Source of the DNA: Treponema sp.
Lineage (GTDB): Bacteria; Spirochaetota; Spirochaetia; Treponematales; Treponemataceae
Direction of reading: 5' to 3'
Assembly: GCA_003447785.1 (NCBI GenBank)
Contig: DLYJ01000131.1
Span: 4,618-10,151 of the forward strand
DNA length: 5,534 nucleotides
Each line of letters begins with the position of its first letter. The first letter of the stretch is position 1. Of this stretch, positions 1-5,136 are shown one piece after another. Both the position numbers and the translations under genes were made by a program. Under the pieces are notes generated by a model, which searched no databases, was not told the DNA's origin, and saw only the letters and a program-made list of their open reading frames with translations.

Positions 1-1425
1 AACGATTACAATCGGAAGTCCGTAATGTTGAATTGTTGCAAGTTCGTTACAGTTCATGCGGAACGAGCCGTCGCCTGCGATATGAACAACTCTTGCCTTA
101 GGATTTGCAACCTGAATTCCAATTGCAGCACCCGTACCAAATCCCATGGTTCCCAGACCGCCGCTTGTTACAAAAGTGCGCGGCTTTGAGAACGGATAGA
201 ACTGAGCAGTCCACATCTGGTGCTGACCTACTTCAGTTGTGATGAATGTATCGTCTCCGGCAATTTTATTTACAATTTCGCACAGTGCCTTCGGATTGAT
301 TGAGTCTTTTTTAGTCACATTGTATGTGGAAGGAACTTCTTTTTTCCATTCCGCAATCTGCTGGTTCCAGCTGGTGTGCTTGTCCTTTTTGATGAGCGGT
401 ATAAAGCGTTTGAGGATTGACTTAAGGTCGCCGATAAGGCTGTCATCTGTGGGAATATTTTTATTGATTTCTGCAGGGTCAATGTCGATGTGAAGAACCT
501 TTGCCTTCTGTGCAAATTTTGAAGGATCTCCGATTACGCGGTCAGAAAAGCGTGAACCCAGAGCGATTACCAAGTCGCTTTCCGTGATTGCCATATTGCT
601 GGCTTTTGTTCCGTGCATACCAACCATCCATGTACACAAAGGATGATTTGAAGGGAAGCAGTCCCGGGCCATAAGACTTTCGCAGACAGGGATTCCGCCC
701 TTTTCTGCAAATTCAAGGAGTTCTTTTTCTGCGCCGCTTATTTTGATACCGCCGCCTGCATAGATTACAGGCTTTTCTGCGCTGTTGATAAGTTCTGCGG
801 CAGCCTTGAGTTCGGCATCCGACGGAACATTTACGTCCATTACGCGCTTAAAGTTATCGTGATTCTTTACAAGGAGTTTTCCCTTGTCAGCAGCTTTCGG
901 AAGAGGTTCAAATTCAACTTCGGCTGCAGTAACGTCTTTAAGGATATCAACCAGAACCGGTCCCGGACGGCCTGAACGGGCGATTTCGAAGGCTTCGCGG
1001 AGAACGGTTGCAAGATCCTTTACATCCCGTACGAGAAAGTTGTGCTTTGTAATTGGAATAGTTACACCGGTAATGTCGATTTCCTGGAAGGTATCTTTTC
1101 CCAGAAGATTGTTTGCAACGTTACATGTAATTGCAACGATTGGCGACGAATCCATGTATGCGGTTGCGATTCCTGTTACGAGGTTTGTAGCTCCAGGACC
1201 GCTTGTTGCCATGCAGACACCTACTTTTCCGGTTGAACGTGCATAACCGTCGGCGGCATGTGCTGCAGCCTGTTCATGTGCGGTCAGAATATGATTGATA
1301 CGGTCTGAATTTTTGTAAAGTGCATCATAAATATTAAGGATGTTTCCTCCAGGGTAACCAAAAATAGTATCAACACCCTGTTCAATCAGACATTCAACAA
1401 CAACCTGTGAGCCAGTAATTTTCAT
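1..1425 (-). CDS. ilvB: Acetolactate synthase large subunit, copy 1 (3' end outside window)
   Basis: Thiamine-diphosphate enzyme that condenses two pyruvates to acetolactate, or pyruvate with 2-ketobutyrate, the first common step of Val/Leu/Ile synthesis. I translated 475 codons without a stop; the family is usually about 550-600 residues, so roughly the last 100 lie off the left edge. The N-terminal pyrimidine-binding domain shows GYPGGNIL (23-30), the catalytic Glu51 in HEQAAAHAADGYAR and ATSGPGATNL (73-82), then DTFQEIDITG (111-120). The C-terminal diphosphate-binding domain shows GDGSFRMN (451-458), with the Asp and Asn that bind Mg. The ATG start at 1425 is preceded by AGAGGT (1440-1435) at 9 nt spacing, and by an in-frame TAA directly before the ATG. 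The start is therefore firm. It is divergent from the ATP-grasp gene. The subtype differs from copy 2 at 5137. The enzyme family is certain; a purely catabolic role is unlikely but not excluded. Confidence 0.95.
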   Translation of the reverse strand, partial: MKITGSQVVVECLIEQGVDTIFGYPGGNILNIYDALYKNSDRINHILTAHEQAAAHAADGYARSTGKVGVCMATSGPGATNLVTGIATAYMDSSPIVAITCNVANNLLGKDTFQEIDITGVTIPITKHNFLVRDVKDLATVLREAFEIARSGRPGPVLVDILKDVTAAEVEFEPLPKAADKGKLLVKNHDNFKRVMDVNVPSDAELKAAAELINSAEKPVIYAGGGIKISGAEKELLEFAEKGGIPVCESLMARDCFPSNHPLCTWMVGMHGTKASNMAITESDLVIALGSRFSDRVIGDPSKFAQKAKVLHIDIDPAEINKNIPTDDSLIGDLKSILKRFIPLIKKDKHTSWNQQIAEWKKEVPSTYNVTKKDSINPKALCEIVNKIAGDDTFITTEVGQHQMWTAQFYPFSKPRTFVTSGGLGTMGFGTGAAIGIQVANPKARVVHIAGDGSFRMNCNELATIQHYGLPIVIV

Positions 1426-1478
1426 TTAATTTTTACCTCTTAAAAACTGCGCAGACAAAAACAATTGGCGCATTTAAA

Positions 1479-1496
1479 AAAATTGAATTCAATTTT
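1479..1496. promoter_or_regulatory. 18-bp perfect palindrome over the ilvB -10 region (possible operator)
   Basis: The sequence AAAATTGAATTCAATTTT is a perfect inverted repeat centred between 1487 and 1488. It overlaps the predicted -10 box (1492-1497) and start point (about 1485) of the ilvB copy 1 promoter, a typical position for a repressor site. A caution is that a 12-bp core, ATTGAATTCAAT, also occurs at 2408-2419 inside the ATP-grasp coding region, where it just encodes protein. AT-rich palindromes can arise by chance, so the operator role is inference. Confidence 0.4.
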
Positions 1497-1520
1497 ACCG
1501 TTTTTTCGATATTAGTTCAA
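1492..1520 (-). promoter_or_regulatory. Predicted sigma70-type promoter of ilvB copy 1
   Basis: Read on the minus strand, TTGAAC (1520-1515) is followed after exactly 17 nt by TAAAAT (1497-1492), which match the -35 and -10 consensus at 4/6 and 5/6. The predicted transcript start is near 1485, giving a 5' untranslated region of about 60 nt that contains the AGAGGT ribosome binding site. Its -35 box directly abuts the -35 box of the opposite promoter at 1521. The prediction rests on pattern only. Confidence 0.6.
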
Positions 1521-1549
1521 TTGAGTAAGAAAAATCACTTGTATATAAT
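1521..1549 (+). promoter_or_regulatory. Predicted sigma70-type promoter of the ATP-grasp gene, leaderless geometry
   Basis: TTGAGT (1521-1526) is followed after 17 nt by a perfect TATAAT (1544-1549). A start point 7-8 nt downstream falls at about 1556-1557, and A1557 is the first base of the ATG chosen for the gene. The TTG at 1521 and the ATG at 1548, both in frame with the gene, are thus promoter bases rather than start codons. No Shine-Dalgarno sequence is present. Confidence 0.7.
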
Positions 1550-1556
1550 GGTTTTC

Positions 1557-2879
1557 ATGCGCATTTTGTTTTATTCAACAAGTTCAAATATTTACGAAGG
1601 AAAGGATTTTGATGTCTACGACAGCCCTTCCTGCGCAGACGAATTGATTCAGCTTGCACACAACTATCCGGAACACCATTTTATCGCTGCAACACAACTG
1701 CCCGGAATGTTTATGCTCGACCTGAAGGGATCACAGATAATTCAAAAAGCGCCAGAGATTGAATATCACATAATTGAATGGGACAAAGAAACAGAAATTG
1801 CAGACTTTCTTGAAAGCCTTAATCCTGACATTGCAGTCGCAGCCTCATTTTACGACAAGCCCCTGGACTGGTTCAGCGTAAAGGATTCGGTTGTTGCAGA
1901 TTATTTGAGGCAGAAAAACATAAGGACAATCTGCCATCCCGTGGACGCAAGCCTTGCCTGCTTTGACAAACAGCTCACACACCGGGTCCTGGAAAGGGCT
2001 TCAGTCAGATGCCCCAAATCCGTTTACATCCACCACGCACTTTTTATCAACGCAGGAAACCGCCCGCAAATCAAAAGCAATGTTTACAAAACCGCAGTTT
2101 ACCAACAGTTAAAGGCCCTGCGCTACCCGGTAGTTATCAAGGACACTGTGGGTTTAAGTTCGTACGGAATGGAAGTTGTACAAAATTTTGAAGAAGCACG
2201 GAACTTTCTGCTTTCAAAAAGAAATACCTCGGACCGCATTGCAGAAGAAATGATTTTTGGACAGCAGGCCGGAGTTGAACTTGTCTCAACCCCAAAAAAA
2301 ATCATAATAGAAAAACCATTTTTCTTTTCCGTAAACAAATACGGAATTACAAGCCCCAAGCAGTCGGTAAAAGCGGGCCCGGTAAAGCACGGTTACAAAA
2401 TTAGAAAATTGAATTCAATGCTCAAAAAAATGTGCCGCGCCTTAAACTTTTACGGGCCTGCCCAGGTTGACCTTGTTTTTGACGGAAAGGACTGGTACGT
2501 AATAGAAATTAATCCCCGCCTTTCCGGAATGAGCACAACCTGCGCCTTCAGTCAGGGTCTTGGCGTACTTGAGTCGCTTTTTGAAAAAACCGTATTGAAT
2601 AAAAAACGCCGCTCACAATTAAGCATAAACATCAAATTCAATTTACTCGATGAAGACGAATTAATTGAATTAAAAAAATACGGCTTTGTAAAAAAAGTTC
2701 ACCAGATAAAAAATCTTGCCGCCCTGCAGCTGCGGGAAATGGGTTACTGCGAAGTTGTAATCACGGCAAAAAACAAAAAAGAATTAAAAGACAATCTTTC
2801 AGCAATAAAAAATGCGTTCCCGCAAAAGCTGGAGAACGCATTTATGGACAGTGCAAGGGAATTGATTCAGAAACTTTAG
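1557..2879 (+). CDS. ATP-grasp carboxylate-amine ligase-like protein, substrate unknown
   Basis: A 440-residue predicted cytosolic enzyme of the ATP-grasp fold, which activates a carboxylate as an acyl phosphate and joins it to an amine or other nucleophile. Residues 1-130 form an N-terminal alpha/beta region (MRILFYSTSS at 1-10). CFDKQLTHRVLERASVRCPKS (135-155) fits the stretch before the central domain. The ATP-binding part has YPVVIKDTVGLSSYGM (190-205, Lys195 and a flexible loop), GVEL (239-242), QVDLVFDG (303-310) and EINPRLSG (317-324, with metal ligands Glu317 and Asn319). A Lys-rich tail of about 100 residues follows and matches nothing I recognise. I chose ATG 1557 because a strong -10 box ends 7 nt before it; upstream in-frame starts lie within the promoter. 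The gene is divergent from ilvB and convergent with the small gene at 2903-3058. Nothing ties it biochemically to branched-chain synthesis. The family is confident; the reaction is unknown. Confidence 0.85.
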   Translation: MRILFYSTSSNIYEGKDFDVYDSPSCADELIQLAHNYPEHHFIAATQLPGMFMLDLKGSQIIQKAPEIEYHIIEWDKETEIADFLESLNPDIAVAASFYDKPLDWFSVKDSVVADYLRQKNIRTICHPVDASLACFDKQLTHRVLERASVRCPKSVYIHHALFINAGNRPQIKSNVYKTAVYQQLKALRYPVVIKDTVGLSSYGMEVVQNFEEARNFLLSKRNTSDRIAEEMIFGQQAGVELVSTPKKIIIEKPFFFSVNKYGITSPKQSVKAGPVKHGYKIRKLNSMLKKMCRALNFYGPAQVDLVFDGKDWYVIEINPRLSGMSTTCAFSQGLGVLESLFEKTVLNKKRRSQLSINIKFNLLDEDELIELKKYGFVKKVHQIKNLAALQLREMGYCEVVITAKNKKELKDNLSAIKNAFPQKLENAFMDSARELIQKL

Positions 2880-2904
2880 AAAGCTAAAGAATCAATACTG
2901 CACT
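2850..2904. repeat. Long imperfect inverted repeat between converging genes (possible bidirectional terminator)
   Basis: Three nested stems can form: AGTGCA (2850-2855) with TGCACT (2899-2904), ATTGATTC (2861-2868) with GAATCAAT (2889-2896), and TTTAG (2875-2879) with CTAAA (2884-2888) around an AAAG loop. A 5/2-nt internal loop and a 6-nt bulge separate them. The structure includes the stop codon of the ATP-grasp gene and part of that of the small minus-strand gene. No run of T follows on either strand, so it is not a standard intrinsic terminator. It may stop or protect the 3' ends of both transcripts. Confidence 0.5.
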
Positions 2905-3058
2905 ATTTACCTGTCTGCTGAGCATCCCAGTCAGCCTTATTCATGTATTCAACTACGATTTTACCGTCAACTTCGTTTACGGAAGTGATGGCAAAATCAT
3001 TGTAATTCTGAATAAGCCAGTCGTCGTAATCTGTCCAGCTGTTAAATTCCATCTTCAT
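2903..3058 (-). CDS. Small acidic protein downstream of ilvD, function unknown
   Basis: A 51-residue reading frame from ATG 3058 to TAG 2903, lying 9 nt after the ilvD stop on the same strand, so probably co-transcribed and perhaps translated by coupling. I do not recognise a family. It is rich in Asp, Glu, Asn and aromatic residues (Trp8, Trp14, Trp44). It begins with SWTDYDDWLIQNYND (7-21), then a likely beta hairpin FAITSVNEVDGKIVVEYM (22-39), and a polar tail ending in DAQQTGK. It has no signal peptide or membrane segment. No clear Shine-Dalgarno sequence precedes either ATG (codons 1 and 3). The amphipathic strand pattern and the tight fit behind ilvD support a real gene, but there is no homology evidence here. 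Confidence 0.6.
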   Translation of the reverse strand: MKMEFNSWTDYDDWLIQNYNDFAITSVNEVDGKIVVEYMNKADWDAQQTGK

Positions 3059-3067
3059 AAGTCAAGA

Positions 3068-4756
3068 CTACTGTAAAATAGCACCCTTGTCAGCAGAAGA
3101 AACGAGTTTTGCGTAACGTGCAAGGTAACCGGTCTTAACTTTAGGTTCAATCGGCTTCCATGCAGCACGGCGGCGTTCAAGTTCTTCGTCGCTTACTTCA
3201 AGAGTAATCTTATAGTTGTTGATGTCCAGGGTAATTTTATCGCCTTCTTCTACGAGACCGATTGGACCGCCCACAGCAGCTTCAGGAGAACAGTGTCCCA
3301 GAGAAGCACCGCGGGTTGCACCGGAGAATCGTCCGTCAGTAATCAGGGCAACCTGCTTGTCCATTCCCTGGCCTGCAAGAGCGGCAGTTACAGCGAGCAT
3401 TTCGCGCATACCCGGACCACCCTTTGGACCTTCGTAACGGATTACAACAACGTCTCCGGGATTAATCTTACGGTTCTGAACGGCTTCCATTGCTTCTTCT
3501 TCTCCGTTGAATACACGGGCAGGACCTGTGTGCTTCATCAGTTCCTTTGCACATGCAGAACGTTTAACAACTGTTCCGTTTGGTGCAAGGTTACCGAAAA
3601 GAACTGCGATACCGCCGTTGTCAGAATACGGATTTTCAATCGGGCGCAGAATTTCAGGATTGCGGTTGCGTACATTTTTGATGTTTTCTGCAATTGTTTT
3701 ACCTGTTGCAGTAATCAAATCAGTGTGAATGAGCTTTTTCTTTGCAAGTTCCGCAAGAACAGCCTGAACACCGCCTGCATCGTCCAGCTCGCACATAAAT
3801 GTGTGGCCGGCAGGAGCCAGGTGGCAGAGGTTTGGAGTGCGGTTTGAAATTTCGTTTACTTCATGGAGGTCAAGGCTTAAGCCTGCTTCGTGCATGATGG
3901 CAGGAACGTGAAGCATAGTGTTTGAAGAACAGCCGAGAGCCATATCGGCAGTCAGGGCGTTTTCAAAGTTTTCTTTAGTCATCATTTTGCGGGCAGTGAT
4001 TCCGCGCTTGTACATTTCCATAACCTGCATTCCGGCATGTTTTGCAAGCTGAATACGACGGCCTGTTACGGCAGGAATTGTACCGTTACCAGGAAGGCCG
4101 AGACCGAGAACTTCTGTAAGACAGTTCATTGAGTTTGCAGTAAACATACCTGAACATGCACCGCAGCCTGGACAAGCGTACTGGGCAAGTTCATTCAGCT
4201 GGTCTTCTGTAACCTTACCAACTGCAAGACCGCCTACTGCTTCAAACATATCAGTAAGGGAAAGGTTTTTGTCCGAATAAGGGTTGCTCGGGTCGTGACC
4301 AGGCAGGTGACCAGGCATCATAGGACCGCCTGAAACAAATACAGTCGGCAGATCAAGGCGGGCTGCAGCCATAAGCATACCCGGAACGATTTTATCACAG
4401 TTAGGAATCATAACGAGGGCGTCAAACTGATGGGCTTTAGCAACACATTCAACAGAATCAGCGATGAGTTCACGGGTAACAAGTGAATACTTCATACCTT
4501 CGTGGCCCATGGCAATACCGTCACAAACACCGATTGCCGGGAATTCAACAGGACTACCGCCGGCCAGGCGAACACCTGCCTTTACGGCTTCTGCAATACG
4601 GTCAAGTTCAATATGACCCGGAATAAGTTCGTTCTTAGCGCAGATAATACCAACCATCGGCTGATTCAATTCTTCGTCGGTGTAGCCTGATGCGTAGAAA
4701 AGTGAACGGTGAGGAGCACGAGCGGTGCCTTTTATTGCATTGTCTGATTTTTTCAT
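3068..4756 (-). CDS. ilvD: Dihydroxy-acid dehydratase
   Basis: Iron-sulfur enzyme that dehydrates 2,3-dihydroxyisovalerate and 2,3-dihydroxy-3-methylvalerate to the keto acid precursors of Val/Leu and Ile. The gene is complete, 562 residues, the size of the shorter bacterial forms (E. coli IlvD is about 616). It shows [13 protein letters not shown] (76-88), the IlvD/Edd signature [16 protein letters not shown] (119-134), the cysteine cluster [11 protein letters not shown] (195-205), and the second signature [14 protein letters not shown] (470-483). At IPGH (45-48) it has the PGH form, as in E. coli, rather than the PCN form. Cys120 and one or more of Cys195/198/201 are the likely cluster ligands. 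ATG 4756 is preceded by AGAGGT (4768-4763) at 6 nt. It has its own promoter and is divergent from the attenuator and ilvB copy 2. The reading frame is intact. Confidence 0.97.
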   Translation of the reverse strand: MKKSDNAIKGTARAPHRSLFYASGYTDEELNQPMVGIICAKNELIPGHIELDRIAEAVKAGVRLAGGSPVEFPAIGVCDGIAMGHEGMKYSLVTRELIADSVECVAKAHQFDALVMIPNCDKIVPGMLMAAARLDLPTVFVSGGPMMPGHLPGHDPSNPYSDKNLSLTDMFEAVGGLAVGKVTEDQLNELAQYACPGCGACSGMFTANSMNCLTEVLGLGLPGNGTIPAVTGRRIQLAKHAGMQVMEMYKRGITARKMMTKENFENALTADMALGCSSNTMLHVPAIMHEAGLSLDLHEVNEISNRTPNLCHLAPAGHTFMCELDDAGGVQAVLAELAKKKLIHTDLITATGKTIAENIKNVRNRNPEILRPIENPYSDNGGIAVLFGNLAPNGTVVKRSACAKELMKHTGPARVFNGEEEAMEAVQNRKINPGDVVVIRYEGPKGGPGMREMLAVTAALAGQGMDKQVALITDGRFSGATRGASLGHCSPEAAVGGPIGLVEEGDKITLDINNYKITLEVSDEELERRRAAWKPIEPKVKTGYLARYAKLVSSADKGAILQ

Positions 4757-4785
4757 TTACGTACCTCTAAAAATAAAGTAATTAA

Positions 4786-4814
4786 ATTATAGCGGCAGAG
4801 CGTAATTGCGTAAA
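4786..4814 (-). promoter_or_regulatory. Predicted sigma70-type promoter of ilvD
   Basis: On the minus strand TTTACG (4814-4809) is followed after 17 nt by a perfect TATAAT (4791-4786). The predicted start near 4779 gives a leader of about 22 nt that contains only the ribosome binding site AGAGGT. There is no room for an attenuator or riboswitch, so any control of ilvD from this promoter would act at initiation. Confidence 0.7.
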
Positions 4815-4908
4815 GTGAAATAAAAGAAATTGATGGGTGACAAAATTTCAACATACAGACGGCAAAGGCTGACAGTTCAACGGCCCGGCAGGCAGGGATT
4901 TATACTTC

Positions 4909-4937
4909 TTGACACTCCCCCGCTTTTTCTGCATTAT
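4909..4937 (+). promoter_or_regulatory. Predicted promoter of the leader peptide and ilvB copy 2
   Basis: A perfect -35 box TTGACA (4909-4914) is followed after 17 nt by CATTAT (4932-4937, 4/6 match). A start point 7-8 nt further falls at 4944-4945, the latter being the A of the leader peptide ATG. The competing -10 reading TATAAG (4935-4940) matches better on its own but needs a 20-nt spacer and would place the start inside the ATG. The spacing favours the first reading. Confidence 0.65.
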
Positions 4938-4944
4938 AAGTTTT

Positions 4945-5028
4945 ATGAATTTTAACGCAGTCGTTACAGTACTAGTTCTTCTCATGGTGGTCCATCTAAC
5001 CGGAAAGCTGGTACATTTTTCTGCGTAG
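4945..5028 (+). CDS. Val/Leu-rich leader peptide of ilvB copy 2 (attenuator sensor)
   Basis: A 27-codon frame from ATG 4945 to TAG 5026-5028. Residues 6-16 read VVTVLVLLMVV, and in total 7 codons are Val and 5 are Leu (12 of 27), with no Ile. It ends with HLTGKLVHFSA. Two of the five Leu codons are CTA, a codon absent from every Leu position I read in the two ilvB coding stretches (607 codons). The frame lies between a promoter and an intrinsic terminator in front of an acetolactate synthase gene, the arrangement known from E. coli ilvB, whose leader is likewise Val/Leu-rich without Ile. The inferred role is cis sensing of charged tRNA(Val) and tRNA(Leu) by ribosome stalling. There is no Shine-Dalgarno sequence, and translation probably starts at the very 5' end of the RNA. 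The alternative is a small hydrophobic membrane protein, which I judge less likely. Confidence 0.8.
   Translation: MNFNAVVTVLVLLMVVHLTGKLVHFSA
4999..5012 (+). promoter_or_regulatory. Small hairpin in the leader mRNA (candidate 1:2 stem)
   Basis: ACCGG (4999-5003) can pair with CTGGT (5008-5012), including one G-U pair, around an AAAG tetraloop. It lies within leader codons 19-23, just after the Val/Leu run. It contains the same bases that can otherwise pair with the terminator arm, so the two structures exclude each other. The role is inferred from this competition. Confidence 0.45.
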
Positions 5029-5070
5029 AATATAAATTCAATATAAAACGCAAAAAATCAAAGCTCTCCG
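5001..5070 (+). promoter_or_regulatory. Candidate antiterminator pairing of the ilvB copy 2 attenuator
   Basis: CGGAAAGCT (5001-5009) can pair with AGCTCTCCG (5062-5070) at 8 of 9 positions, the exception being A5005 opposite C5066. The second partner is most of the 5' arm of the terminator, so forming this stem would destroy the terminator. A ribosome stalled on Val/Leu codons 6-13 would leave 5001-5009 free, and one moving on would cover it. This is the expected logic of translational attenuation. The pairing was found by eye and no folding energy was computed. Confidence 0.55.
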
Positions 5071-5096
5071 AACTAACGGTTTTGGAGGGCTTTTTT
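5060..5096 (+). terminator. Intrinsic terminator (attenuator) upstream of ilvB copy 2
   Basis: The arms AAAGCTCTCCGAA (5060-5072) and TTTGGAGGGCTTT (5081-5093) form a 13-bp stem with two G-U pairs around an 8-nt loop. Six T residues (5091-5096) follow, the first three of which pair in the lower stem. It lies 31 nt after the leader peptide stop and 40 nt before the ilvB start, so it would end transcription before the gene. That position, in the same direction as the gene, marks it as an attenuator. Confidence 0.88.
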
Positions 5097-5125
5097 GTTT
5101 ATACAACCGCTAACGCGGAGTTTAT

Positions 5126-5131
5126 AAGGAG
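5126..5131 (+). promoter_or_regulatory. Ribosome binding site of ilvB copy 2
   Basis: AAGGAG lies 5 nt before ATG 5137 and fixes the start of the gene. It follows a 4-bp hairpin, CCGC/GCGG (5107-5110 and 5115-5118), that does not mask it. The strong site here contrasts with the lack of any such site before the leader peptide. Confidence 0.85.
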
Positions 5132-5136
5132 ACATT

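Noticed and set aside
239..1246. Plus-strand open frames opposite ilvB copy 1
   Set aside because: They lie antisense to a fully conserved acetolactate synthase and show no domain or start signal of their own.
2009..2359. Alternative frames inside the ATP-grasp gene on both strands
   Set aside because: They are contained in a gene with clear family motifs and have no independent start signals.
2405..2419. Second copy of the AATTGAATTCAATT palindrome inside the ATP-grasp gene
   Set aside because: It encodes KLNSM in frame and is not near a promoter. It is used here only as a warning that this palindrome can arise by chance.
3216..3847. Plus-strand open frames opposite ilvD
   Set aside because: They overlap the conserved ilvD coding strand, lack ribosome binding sites and have no recognisable protein features; they mirror ilvD codon structure.
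4815..4908. Stretch between the ilvD promoter and the leader promoter as an operator region
   Set aside because: I found no convincing inverted or direct repeat there; GC-rich bits such as CGGCCCGGCAGGCAGGG show no clear symmetry.
4996..5118. Three similar CTAACCGG / CTAACGG / CTAACGCGG copies at 4996, 5073 and 5110
   Set aside because: The copies are short, inexact and unevenly spaced, and two fall in hairpin loops. I see no reason to call them binding sites.
5047..5136. T-box riboswitch as the control of ilvB copy 2
   Set aside because: The leader is under 200 nt, there is no AGGGTGG-type T-box motif before the terminator, and the Val/Leu-rich frame explains the terminator better. The ACCGC...GCGG bases at 5106-5118 lie after the terminator, where a T-box antiterminator would not be.
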